Shown piece by piece: positions 43,383-51,941 of a DNA stretch of 64,000 nucleotides. Position 1 is the first letter of the stretch. Each line of letters begins with the position of its first letter. This stretch comes from GCA-2733415 sp964635575 (GTDB taxonomy: Bacteria; Bacteroidota; Bacteroidia; Flavobacteriales; Flavobacteriaceae). The notes beneath the pieces were generated by a model. It saw only the letters and a list, made by a program, of their open reading frames with translations, did not search any database and had not been told where the DNA came from. The DNA lies in the NCBI GenBank assembly GCA_964635575.1, contig CAZWNY010000001.1, positions 1-64,000 on the forward strand, given 5' to 3'. The position numbers and the translations under genes are program-made.

Positions 43383-44270
43383 TTATTCTTTATATTTCAG
43401 AAACCGATTTTCCTCACGTTGCAAATAGCTATTAAATTTTTCAGGAATGTTAATTTTTAATTTCATTTTTTGACAAGAAACAGGATGGAGGAATTCAATT
43501 TTTGTGGCGCATAAAAATAAACCTTTATGCATCATTACATTTTTTGGAGCATACAATTTATCGCCAACTATCGGATGATTCAAACCAGACAAATGAATCC
43601 GTAACTGATGTGTCCTTCCTGTTTTAGGTTGTAGTTTTACTAACGATAAATAGTTGTTTTGTAATGAAGAAATTTGTTTTATTGTTGTAAAAAAAGTTAC
43701 AGCATTTTGTAATTTAATAACCGTTGTTATTTTTCCTTTTTTTTCGATCTCACCAATTACAATAGCATGATATTCCTTTTTAATACTTTTGTTTTCAAAT
43801 TGTTGATGCAAATTAACTTGAGCAGTTTTTGTTTTTGCAATAAGTAAAATTCCGCTAGTAGAACTATCTAGCCGATGTACAGGTTTCGGAAAATTAAGTG
43901 CTTCTTTTTTTTTGGAAATTTTTAAATTAAAAGGTAACGCATTTTCAATAGTTTTGTAGTAATTACCATTGGTAGGATAACCAGCAGGTTTATGTATAAC
44001 TGCCATATCATCGTCTTCAAAAACAACTTGTAATTGCAATTGAAATATTTTTTTAGGTGATGTTTCTTCGGAAATAAGTATTATTATTTGTCCAGTTTTA
44101 ATCCAATCTCCTGTAGCAGCTGTTTTGTTATTAATAAGAATGGTGTTTTTTGCAATTGCTTTTTTTACAGCGCTACGTGTTTGTAGTTTTTCAAAAACCG
44201 AACCTGCATATTCTTGTAATCGGATATGATAATTGCCTTGTGGTACAATATGTTTTTCTAATACAATCAT
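43383..44270 (-). CDS. RluA-family pseudouridine synthase
   Basis: 295 residues. Begins with an S4-like RNA-binding domain (GSVFEKLQTRSAVKKAIAKN, GDWIKTGQIIIL), then the catalytic PVHRLDSSTSGILLIAKT with its Asp (about residues 144-161), ending with LQPKTGRTHQLRIHLSGLNHPIVGDKLY. Probably isomerises uridines in 23S rRNA or tRNA. Stands alone between a strong terminator and the convergent kinase gene. Confidence 0.93.
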   Translation of the reverse strand: MIVLEKHIVPQGNYHIRLQEYAGSVFEKLQTRSAVKKAIAKNTILINNKTAATGDWIKTGQIIILISEETSPKKIFQLQLQVVFEDDDMAVIHKPAGYPTNGNYYKTIENALPFNLKISKKKEALNFPKPVHRLDSSTSGILLIAKTKTAQVNLHQQFENKSIKKEYHAIVIGEIEKKGKITTVIKLQNAVTFFTTIKQISSLQNNYLSLVKLQPKTGRTHQLRIHLSGLNHPIVGDKLYAPKNVMMHKGLFLCATKIEFLHPVSCQKMKLKINIPEKFNSYLQREENRFLKYKE

Positions 44271-44327
44271 TTACAATGTAAAAGCATATTTAGGATTTAT
44301 TTGCAAGATATGGTTTTTGAAACAATT

Positions 44328-44359
44328 AAAAAATGCTTCTCAGTGAGAAGCATTTTTTT
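44328..44359 (-). terminator. Intrinsic terminator of purA
   Basis: Stem of at least 8 bp (ATGCTTCT with AGAAGCAT) extended by flanking A/T pairs, loop CAGTG, T-run on the minus strand. Lies 19 bases past the purA stop. Confidence 0.88.
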
Positions 44360-44377
44360 AATAAATATAAAATCAGA

Positions 44378-45649
44378 TTATCGATGTATAGTTTGTGTTC
44401 TATTTGGGCCTACGGAAACAATTTTAATTGGGATTTCTAATTCGGTCTCTAAAAAAGCAATATATTCATTAAGCTCTTTAGGGAACTGACTTTCAGTAGT
44501 CATTTTTGTTAAATCTTCTTTCCAGCAAGGAAACTTTGTGTAAATTGGAGTAATATTTTTAGCCTCCATACTATATGGTAAATGTTTAATTATTTTTCCG
44601 TTATAATTATAAGCGGTACAAACTTTTAAATTTTTAAAGCCCGATAATACATCGCCTTTCATCATCATTAATTGGGTAACACCATTTATTTCACAAGCGT
44701 AACGTAGTGCAACTAAGTCTAGCCAACCACATCTACGTGCGCGACCGGTTACTGCGCCAAATTCTCTACCTATTTTTGCCATTTCGATACCAACTTCGTC
44801 AAATAATTCGGTAGGGAATGGTCCTGACCCTACACGAGTAGTATATGCTTTAAAAATACCGTAAACTTCTTTTATTTTGTTTGGAGCAACACCTAAACCT
44901 GTACAGGCGCCAGATGCCGTTGTGTTTGATGAAGTTACAAATGGGTAAGTTCCAAAATCGATATCTAATAAAGAACCTTGTGCGCCTTCTGCTAAAATAG
45001 TTTTACCTGTTTTTAATGCTTGGTTTAAATATTCTTCGCTATCAATAAATTGTAATTCTTTTAGGCGTTCTACTGCTTCAAAAAATTCAATTTCCATTTC
45101 TTTTAAGTTGTATTGAATATCTACTTTGTAGAAATCAATCATTGCTTCGTGCTTGGTTGCTAATTTTCGATATTTTTCTTTCCAGTTGGGCAGTTCTAAA
45201 TCGCCAATTCTAATGCCGTTTCTCCCAGTTTTATCCATGTAAGTTGGTCCAATGCCTTTTAAGGTTGATCCGATTTTAGCTTTCCCTTTAGAGGCTTCTG
45301 AGGCGGCATCTAATAAACGATGTGTTGGTAGAATAACGTGTGCTTTTCGAGAAACAATTAGTCTAGCTTTGTAATTAAGATTAAATTGGTCTAGACCTTC
45401 TAATTCTTTTATAAAAACAACAGGGTCAATAACAACACCGTTACCAATTACATTAATTGATTTTTCATGAAAAATACCAGAAGGGATTGTTCTTAAAACA
45501 TGTTTTATACCGTCAAACTCTAAAGTATGACCTGCATTTGGACCGCCTTGAAAGCGTGCAATAATATCGTAATTTTCGGTTAATACGTCAACAATTTTTC
45601 CTTTGCCTTCGTCTCCCCATTGTAAACCAAGTAGTAAATCTACAGCCAT
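44378..45649 (-). CDS. purA: Adenylosuccinate synthase
   Basis: Commits IMP to AMP: joins IMP and aspartate with GTP. 423 residues. GLQWGDEGKGKIVDVL (phosphate-binding, about residues 7-22), FQGGPNAGHTL, LKGIGPTYMDKTGRNGIR, EGAQGSLLDIDFGTYPFVTSS and TGRARRCGWLDLVALRYA are all present. Start MAVDLLLGLQ at 45649, one base after the fur stop, so translation is coupled; the frame extends 24 non-conserved residues into fur. Last gene of rel-fur-purA. Confidence 0.97.
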   Translation of the reverse strand: MAVDLLLGLQWGDEGKGKIVDVLTENYDIIARFQGGPNAGHTLEFDGIKHVLRTIPSGIFHEKSINVIGNGVVIDPVVFIKELEGLDQFNLNYKARLIVSRKAHVILPTHRLLDAASEASKGKAKIGSTLKGIGPTYMDKTGRNGIRIGDLELPNWKEKYRKLATKHEAMIDFYKVDIQYNLKEMEIEFFEAVERLKELQFIDSEEYLNQALKTGKTILAEGAQGSLLDIDFGTYPFVTSSNTTASGACTGLGVAPNKIKEVYGIFKAYTTRVGSGPFPTELFDEVGIEMAKIGREFGAVTGRARRCGWLDLVALRYACEINGVTQLMMMKGDVLSGFKNLKVCTAYNYNGKIIKHLPYSMEAKNITPIYTKFPCWKEDLTKMTTESQFPKELNEYIAFLETELEIPIKIVSVGPNRTQTIHR

Positions 45650-45650
45650 T

Positions 45651-46106
45651 TTATGTGTTGTTTTTAGTTGTTTTTTTTGTTCCGTAAAAATAGAGTGAAT
45701 GGTTGTGAATTTCAATCTCAAAAATTTCTTCTATTGTTTTTTTTATAGCTGCTATTCTGGGGTCGCAAAACTCTAAAACATCTCCAGTATCGGTTAAAAT
45801 AACATGGTCGTGGTTTTTGTCAAAATAACATTTTTCATAATGTGCCTGATTGTCGCCAAATTGGTGCTTCCTAACCAATCCACATTCTAAAAATAGTTCA
45901 ATAGTGTTGTAAAGTGTTGCTCTGCTTACCCTGTATTTTTTATTTTTCATCATTACATATAATGACTCAATATCAAAATGATTGTTACTGCTATAAATTT
46001 CATTTAAAATAGCGTATCGTTCAGGGGTTTTACGATGTTTTTTTTCAATTAAATACTTCGTAAAAACGTTTTTTACAACTTCTTGATTATTTAGTTTTTT
46101 TTCCAT
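45651..46106 (-). CDS. fur: Fur-family transcriptional regulator lacking the structural zinc cysteines
   Basis: 151 residues. The DNA-binding half has KHRKTPERYAILNEIYSSNNHFDIESLY and RVSRATLYNTIELFLECGLVRKHQF. The metal-sensing half keeps HYEKCYFDKNHDHVI and EIHNHSLYFYG (His/Asp/Glu-type site), but where most Fur proteins have a CxxC zinc pair it reads VILTDTGDVLEFCDPRI, and the C-terminal cysteine pair is absent (GTKKTTKNNT). Its position between rel and purA is the usual flavobacterial site of a Fur homologue. It may be a Fur, PerR or Zur variant; the metal sensed is not readable. Confidence 0.85.
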   Translation of the reverse strand: MEKKLNNQEVVKNVFTKYLIEKKHRKTPERYAILNEIYSSNNHFDIESLYVMMKNKKYRVSRATLYNTIELFLECGLVRKHQFGDNQAHYEKCYFDKNHDHVILTDTGDVLEFCDPRIAAIKKTIEEIFEIEIHNHSLYFYGTKKTTKNNT

Positions 46107-46188
46107 AATAGTAACAGTTGCAAAGTTACAAATAATTTATAGTATTGTTATTTTATTTACGAATAGGATATTTGTTTTTATTAACATT

Positions 46189-48396
46189 TTATGAACGGTT
46201 AACTTTGTCAATACCATCTATTTTTTTTAGACTGATGATTAGTTTTTCTATCATTTTTTTGTTTTTAACCGAAACCATTATATCTCCTGTAAAAATACCA
46301 TCATTAGTTTCAAAATTTAACTTTCTCATGTTTACATGGTGTAAGCTGGAAATTACATTGGTAATGTCGTTTATAAGTCCTAATTTATCAATTCCTAAAA
46401 GAAGTAAGTTTACAGGGTATTCTTGTTGTGAAGAGTCTATCCATTTTGCTCTTTTTATTCGGTAGGAGTAGTTTGCTTGTAAGCTTACCGCATTGGGGCA
46501 ATTTTTTTTATGAATTTTAATACCTTCGCTAACGGTTATAAATCCAAAAACGGAATCTCCTGGTACGGGTTTACAACAGGATGAAAATTTATAGTTTAAT
46601 TTTTGCTCTTCTCTACCAAAAACTAATAAATCGTATTTATTAGTAATTTCTTCTTTTGTAATATTTTGATTGTTAGTTTGTTTTCTAATTTTCTTTTTAA
46701 AGAAGTTAAAAAAAGCATTATTACGTACTGTGGCAAAGTCTTTTAGCTTTTGATTGCTAATGTTACCTAATCCTGCTCGGTAATATAGGTCTTGACTGGT
46801 TTTAAATCCAAAAAAAGAAACTAAGTCGTTTGTGCTTTTTTCATTTAAGGTTATTTTAAGTTGCTTTAGTTTTCTTTTTATGATTTCTTTTCCTTCTAAA
46901 GCAATTTCTTTTTTAGTATCATTTAATGCTGATTTTATTTTACTTTTTGCTATTGATGTTGTTGCGTAGTCTAACCAATTGGCGTTTGGTTTACTGTTTT
47001 CAGAAGTAATAATATCTACTTGGTCGCCACTTTTTAAAATGGTACTTAATGGTACAAGCTTACCATTAACTTTTGCTCCTCTGGTTTTTAAGCCTATTTG
47101 TGTGTGTATACTAAAAGCAAAATCTAAAGGTGTTGCTCCTTTTGGTAGCGATTTTAACTCTCCTTTAGGTGTAAAAATGTAAATTTCCTTTGCATATAAA
47201 TTTAGTTTAAATTGCTCTACAAAGTCAATGGCATTGGTTTCATTGTTTTCTAAAACTTCTTGTAGTTTGGCTAGCCAAATATCTAAACTGCTGTTTTTTT
47301 CTTCATCTTGCTTGTATCTATAGTGTGCTGCATAACCTTTTTCTGCAATTTCGTTCATGCGGTGTGAGCGTATTTGCACTTCAACCCAACGTCCTTCAGG
47401 ACCCATTACGGTAATATGTAATGCTTCATATCCTGTAGATTTTGGTGAAGACACCCAATCTCTTAATCGGGTAGGGTTTGGGAGATAATTATCGGTAACA
47501 ATAGTATATATTTTCCAAGCAATAAATTTTTCTTGTTTTGGAGGGCAATTATATACAATTCGTACAGCAAATTTATCATATACTTCTTCAAAAGTAACAC
47601 CTTGTTTTAGCATTTTTTTTCGAATAGAAAATATAGACTTTGGTCGTCCTGTTATTTTGTAATCAATTTTTTCAGCGTTTAAATTAACACGTAAGGAGTC
47701 GTTAAATTTCTGAATGTATTCTTTTTGTTCTTCTTTCGATGTTATAGTTTTATCAAAAATAGAATTATATACTTCAGGTTCAGTATATTTTAAGCTAAGA
47801 TCTTCTAGTTCAGTTTTTATATTATATAAACCCATTCGGTGTGCGAGCGGCGCATAAATATATAAGGTTTCCGATGCTATTTTTACTTGTTTGTCTGGTT
47901 GCATGGAGTCCATAGTTTGCATATTATGCAATCTATCGGCAATTTTTATAATAATTACACGTACATCTTCATGTAGTGTGAGCAACATTTTACGGTAGTT
48001 TTCTGCTTGTAAAGATGCATCGGTATCTTTTTTTAAGCTAGATATTTTAGTTAGTCCCGCAACTATACGAGCAACGGTTTCTCCAAAAAGTTGCTCCATG
48101 TCGTTTAAGGTGTAGTCGGTGTCCTCAACCACATCATGTAATAATGCAGCAGCAATTGAGATGGCGTCTAAACCAATTTCCGAAGCTACAATTTTAGCAA
48201 CAGCGATAGGATGAAAAATATATGCTTCACCGCTTTTACGGCGTTGCTCTTTATGTGCATCTACAGCAGTATCAAATGCTAAACGAATTAATTTTTTATT
48301 ATCGTTCGTTAAAGTTTGATAGCTAATGCGTAATAAATTACGGTATTCTCCTGCAATTGCTTTGTTTTCTTGCTCTACTTCTTCCGCTGTCATCAT
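46189..48396 (-). CDS. rel: Bifunctional (p)ppGpp synthetase/hydrolase (Rel/SpoT)
   Basis: Stringent-response enzyme. 735 residues. HD hydrolase: HPIAVAKIVASEIGLD, AAALLHDVVEDTDYT and KIADRLHNMQTMDSM; synthetase: GRPKSIFSIRKKML, RLRDWVSSPKSTGYEALHITV and VEVQIRSHRMNEIAEKGYAAHY; then TGS (IYIFTPKGELKSLPKGATPLDFAFSIH), zinc-finger-like CCKPVPGDSVFGF and a C-terminal ACT domain. Both catalytic halves look intact. Upstream gene of rel-fur-purA; the 82-base gap to fur has no obvious terminator, so they may share a transcript. Confidence 0.95.
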   Translation of the reverse strand: MMTAEEVEQENKAIAGEYRNLLRISYQTLTNDNKKLIRLAFDTAVDAHKEQRRKSGEAYIFHPIAVAKIVASEIGLDAISIAAALLHDVVEDTDYTLNDMEQLFGETVARIVAGLTKISSLKKDTDASLQAENYRKMLLTLHEDVRVIIIKIADRLHNMQTMDSMQPDKQVKIASETLYIYAPLAHRMGLYNIKTELEDLSLKYTEPEVYNSIFDKTITSKEEQKEYIQKFNDSLRVNLNAEKIDYKITGRPKSIFSIRKKMLKQGVTFEEVYDKFAVRIVYNCPPKQEKFIAWKIYTIVTDNYLPNPTRLRDWVSSPKSTGYEALHITVMGPEGRWVEVQIRSHRMNEIAEKGYAAHYRYKQDEEKNSSLDIWLAKLQEVLENNETNAIDFVEQFKLNLYAKEIYIFTPKGELKSLPKGATPLDFAFSIHTQIGLKTRGAKVNGKLVPLSTILKSGDQVDIITSENSKPNANWLDYATTSIAKSKIKSALNDTKKEIALEGKEIIKRKLKQLKITLNEKSTNDLVSFFGFKTSQDLYYRAGLGNISNQKLKDFATVRNNAFFNFFKKKIRKQTNNQNITKEEITNKYDLLVFGREEQKLNYKFSSCCKPVPGDSVFGFITVSEGIKIHKKNCPNAVSLQANYSYRIKRAKWIDSSQQEYPVNLLLLGIDKLGLINDITNVISSLHHVNMRKLNFETNDGIFTGDIMVSVKNKKMIEKLIISLKKIDGIDKVNRS

Positions 48397-48512
48397 ACAG
48401 CCAAAATACGATATGTTGTAAAAGTATGCAATGTTTTGTTTTAAAACTTAAAAATTAAAGTAGTTATTGTTTCATAAAAAGATGGACATGGTTTTTTGTT
48501 TAAAAAAACTTA

Positions 48513-48541
48513 TTTTGTTGTTGTTAAATTTAGTAAATTTG
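48513..48541 (+). promoter_or_regulatory. Probable promoter of the E2 gene
   Basis: TTTTG (48513-48517) and TAAATTTG (48534-48541), spacer 16. It would give a leader of about 130 bases containing a TTTTTTCGAAAAAA palindrome (about 48610-48625). Confidence 0.55.
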
Positions 48542-48679
48542 CACAATTATTCAATTATACTTCGGTAGAATTATTAATATGTTAAAAATGTGATGATTAC
48601 GTGATCGTTCTTTTTTCGAAAAAAGGTAAATGATTATCGCATAAATTAAAAATACAACTCAACTTATATTTAATTTAAT

Positions 48680-49972
48680 ATGGCAAAGTTTGAACTTAGA
48701 CTCCCTAAAATGGGAGAAAGTGTTGCAGAAGCAACAATAATATCATGGTTAAAAGAAGTAGGTGATACCATTGAAATGGATGAGCCTGTTTTAGAAATAG
48801 CAACCGACAAAGTAGACTCAGAAGTTCCATCAGAAGTTGATGGCGTAGTAACGGAAATTTTTTTTAATGTAGATGATGTCGTAAAAGTAGGCGAAATAAT
48901 CGCAATAATAGAAATTCAAGGAAACGGAAGTAGTACTGAGTCAATTGCTACACAAAACACTCCAGATCCAGTTGCTGTAATAGAAAAAACAGTAACCGAG
49001 GCTAAAAATTCCGTTGCAACACCAGCAGCTGATTTTTCGACAACCGATAAATTTTATTCGCCTTTAGTAAAAAATATGGCAAAAGAAGAAGGAGTTTCGG
49101 TAACCGAATTAGATGCAATACAAGGTAGTGGAAAAGATGGTAGAGTAACAAAAAACGATATGATTACATATCTTAAAAATAAAACATCAAAACCAGAACC
49201 TTCAAAAACAACTGCTCCAACAGCAATTAAACCAACTGTAAAAGTAAATGTTAATTTACAAGAAGGAGATGAAGTTGTAGCAATGAGTCGTATGCGAAAG
49301 TTAATTTCCGGACACATGGTAAATTCCGTAAGTACAGCAGCACACGTACAATCTTTTGTAGAGTGTGATGTAACAAATGTATGGAATTGGAGAGCTAAAG
49401 TAAAAGATGAGTTTTTAAAACGAGAAGGCGAAAAATTAACCTTTACACCAATTTTTATGCAAGCTGTTGCGTATGCATTAAAAAAATATCCAGGAATGAA
49501 TGTTTCAATAGATGGTGATAACCTAATTAACCGTAAAAATATTAATTTAGGTATGGCAGCCGCTTTACCAGATGGTAATTTAATTGTACCAGTAATTAAA
49601 AATGCCGATCAATTGAATTTAGTAGGTATGGCAAAAGCTGTAAATGGTTTAGCTATTAAAGCACGAACAGGTAAATTAACGCCAGACGATATACAAAACG
49701 GAACTTATACAGTAACCAATGTAGGTAACTTTGGTAGTATTATGGGTACGCCAATTATACCATTGCCACAAGTAGGTATTTTAGCTTTAGGTGCTATTCG
49801 AAAAACGCCAGCAGTTATTGAAACTCCAGAAGGTGATTTTATTGGTATTCGAATGAAAATGTATTTATCCCATTCTTATGACCATCGTGTAATTGATGGC
49901 GCTTTAGGTGGTATGTTCGCAAAATGTGTAGCCGATTATTTAGAGGCTTGGGATGTAAATCAAGATTTTTAA
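48680..49972 (+). CDS. 2-oxoacid dehydrogenase acyltransferase (E2) component
   Basis: 430 residues. One lipoyl domain with the target lysine in LEIATDKVDSEVPSEVDG (about residue 43), an Ala/Pro/Thr linker, an E3-binding domain (SPLVKNMAKEEGVSVTELD, GSGKDGRVTKNDMITYL), and a catalytic domain with NVGNFGSIMGTPII and the catalytic SHSYDHRVIDGALGGMF (His/Asp). The SIMGTPIIPLPQVGILALG form fits the branched-chain or a broad-range flavobacterial E2 rather than pyruvate E2, but substrate is not certain. Stand-alone, without E1 or E3 genes nearby. Confidence 0.9.
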   Translation: MAKFELRLPKMGESVAEATIISWLKEVGDTIEMDEPVLEIATDKVDSEVPSEVDGVVTEIFFNVDDVVKVGEIIAIIEIQGNGSSTESIATQNTPDPVAVIEKTVTEAKNSVATPAADFSTTDKFYSPLVKNMAKEEGVSVTELDAIQGSGKDGRVTKNDMITYLKNKTSKPEPSKTTAPTAIKPTVKVNVNLQEGDEVVAMSRMRKLISGHMVNSVSTAAHVQSFVECDVTNVWNWRAKVKDEFLKREGEKLTFTPIFMQAVAYALKKYPGMNVSIDGDNLINRKNINLGMAAALPDGNLIVPVIKNADQLNLVGMAKAVNGLAIKARTGKLTPDDIQNGTYTVTNVGNFGSIMGTPIIPLPQVGILALGAIRKTPAVIETPEGDFIGIRMKMYLSHSYDHRVIDGALGGMFAKCVADYLEAWDVNQDF

Positions 49973-50102
49973 TCTTTTAAATTAGGGTTTTATTTCCTGA
50001 TATTTTTAATTTTAATTGAAAATGATTTTTTTTTCAAAAACATATTTTGTGTTATTGAATTGAAGTTGTTGATTTACAAGATAAAAATTTATTTTAAAAT
50101 TT

Positions 50103-50142
50103 AAAAAGGTTGGCAGGCTATTATTTAGTCGCAACCTTTTTT
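50103..50142 (+). terminator. Hairpin terminator after the E2 gene
   Basis: AAAAAGGTTG pairs with CAACCTTTTT around an 18-base loop and ends in a T-run. It lies 130 bases past the E2 stop. Confidence 0.7.
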
Positions 50143-50345
50143 GGCTTAAAGTTACGGTAAAATCGATACGATTGTATTTTTTTAATAGTACTAAAACCAG
50201 AATATATTAATGATTCAAGCTCCTTTTTATTCTGATTTAGTTGGTGAATTTTCTGATTAAGATTAGCTACTTTATTTTTATGGAAAAATAAAAGGAGAGA
50301 TTGAAGCCAAATAATTATATATGACCTTAATCTATTGATTAAGTT
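50121..50345 (-). pseudogene. Startless open stretch of about 74 codons, probable gene remnant
   Basis: On the minus strand a frame free of stops reads RSYIIIWLQSLLLFF (hydrophobic), then HKNKVANLNQKIHQLNQNKK with coiled-coil-like spacing, then YSGFSTIKKIQSYRFYRNF and KPKKVATK before a TAA at 50121. No ATG, GTG or TTG opens it, and the frame is cut by a stop at 50346. Composition and the helix-plus-coil pattern suggest real coding sequence, perhaps the end of a truncated membrane or glycan gene. The rest of the 421-base gap (49973-50393) holds only the E2 terminator. Confidence 0.4.
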
Positions 50346-50393
50346 TTAATTAGAATATTTTTTATTTGTATTTTCAAGTTTGTTTTATGAAAA

Positions 50394-51758
50394 CTATTTT
50401 TCCTTTTTTGCTACTTCTTTTTCTTTCTTTTCTTCTTGTTCTGGAGGTGTAAACAAATCAATATATGCTTCCGCAATATACGCTATTGCATCACTTGCAA
50501 TAAACGCTTGATAACCTGTGTCTGTTACTCCAATATCTGCGGTTTTTCCGTGTAAATACACTCCAAAAACGGTAGCGTTTAGCGGTTCATATCCTTGTGC
50601 TAATAACCCTGTTATTATTCCTGTTAACACATCGCCTGAACCTGCCGTTGCTAAAGCAGGATTACCTGTTGTGTTTATGAATATTTCTTCTTTATAAATA
50701 GTATGTGTATTTGCACCTTTTACAACTACGATACAATCGTTTTTACTAGAAAAAACTTTAGCTTTCCGAATCATTTCAAAATCATTTTCCCATTTTCCGA
50801 TTAAACGTTCTAACTCTTTTTTATGTGGTGTTAAAATAGCTTGTTTTGGTAATTTTGATAATATTTTCGGGTTATTAGCAATACAATTTAAACCATCTGC
50901 ATCAATAATTACTGGTAATACATTCGATTTTAAAAACTTTAATATTGCATTTTCCGTTTTTTTAGAAGTTCCTAAGCCAACCCCTAAACCTACAGCATTA
51001 AATTTGCCATTTGTGGCGATATTTGTTATTTCTTGTTCGTTTACATCAGTTTGCACCATTGCTTCTGGTAAAAATGTTTGCATAGCAATATAACCACATT
51101 TAGGAATATAACTAGTTACCAATCCGCAACCTGATACTAATGCTGCTTTACTTGCTAATTGCACACTTCCTATTTTTCCGTAACTTCCNNNNNNNNNNNN
51201 NNNNNNNNNNNNNNNNNNNNNNNNNNNNNNNNNNNNNNNNNNNNNNNNNNNNNNNNNNNNNNNNNNNNNNNNNNNNNNNNNNNNNNNNAATTTAAATGCT
51301 TTTTTTTCGTTAAGTTTTTCAAATATTTGATTTACAAAATCGCTAGTTTGCCTGTTTAATCCAATACCAAAAATGGCATCTACAATAATATCATCCTGTT
51401 GTATATCTTCAGGAAAATCGGTAATCGCATTTAATAAGATAGGCCACGATTTTACTGTTTTTACAGCTTCGTAACTTTTTAAAAAACAATCGGAACGTTT
51501 TTTACTAAAATTAACTACATAATTATTTACGTTATAACCGTGTAGCAATAAATGGCGTGCTAAAATTAAACCAGCACCTCCATTATTACCAATACCATTA
51601 AAAATATGTATCTTTACTTGACTACCTTGCATACGTTTATGCATCCAATTAAAAACCTGACTTCCAGCACGCTCTAAAAGCTCTAGTTTAGTTGTTTTTT
51701 GGTTTTTTATGGTTATTTCATGTGCAGTATATAATTGTGCTACCGATAAAACTTTCAT
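50394..51758 (-). CDS. nnrD: NAD(P)H-hydrate repair enzyme, bifunctional epimerase/dehydratase (interrupted by gap)
   Basis: Repairs hydrated NAD(P)H. The N-terminal epimerase half has NGIGNNGGAGLILARHLLLHG and VDAIFGIGLNRQ; after a 100-N gap the ADP-dependent dehydratase half has GSYGKIGSVQLASKAALVSG, GLGVGLGTSKKTENA, IDADGLNCIAN, LTPHKKELERLIG and the catalytic NPALATAGSGDVLTGIITGLLAQG. The tail is Glu/Lys-rich (EQEEKKEKEVAKKEK). The 454 predicted residues fall short of the usual 500 or so because the junction is hidden. Confidence 0.9.
   Translation of the reverse strand: MKVLSVAQLYTAHEITIKNQKTTKLELLERAGSQVFNWMHKRMQGSQVKIHIFNGIGNNGGAGLILARHLLLHGYNVNNYVVNFSKKRSDCFLKSYEAVKTVKSWPILLNAITDFPEDIQQDDIIVDAIFGIGLNRQTSDFVNQIFEKLNEKKAFKXXXXXXXXXXXXXXXXXXXXXXXXXXXXXXXXXXGSYGKIGSVQLASKAALVSGCGLVTSYIPKCGYIAMQTFLPEAMVQTDVNEQEITNIATNGKFNAVGLGVGLGTSKKTENAILKFLKSNVLPVIIDADGLNCIANNPKILSKLPKQAILTPHKKELERLIGKWENDFEMIRKAKVFSSKNDCIVVVKGANTHTIYKEEIFINTTGNPALATAGSGDVLTGIITGLLAQGYEPLNATVFGVYLHGKTADIGVTDTGYQAFIASDAIAYIAEAYIDLFTPPEQEEKKEKEVAKKEK
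51189..51288. other. Assembly gap (100 N) in nnrD
   Basis: Exactly 100 N, a placeholder. From the family architecture, I would expect about 80-90 residues here, i.e. clearly more than the 33 codons that 100 N allows. The open frame across it is not evidence of continuity. Confidence 0.98.
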
Positions 51759-51941
51759 TGTATATATTCTATTTTTACTTTTTTACTTTTCAAAGATAAT
51801 AAAATTACTTGATGACAACAGATACATTTTACGCTTATTCATTTTTCTTTTAGAGATAAACTAATTTTATTAGCTGATATGTTTGTTTTCTGCTACATTT
51901 TGAATAAATTAGCGCAACTAATTTAGACATCAAAATACAAC

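Noticed and set aside
48610..48625. TTTTTTCGAAAAAA palindrome in the E2 leader as a regulator site
   Set aside because: A/T palindromes of this size are expected often at this base composition; no second copy was found near related genes.
51159..51359. Plus-strand frame across the second N run
   Set aside because: Half of it is N; it is antisense to nnrD.
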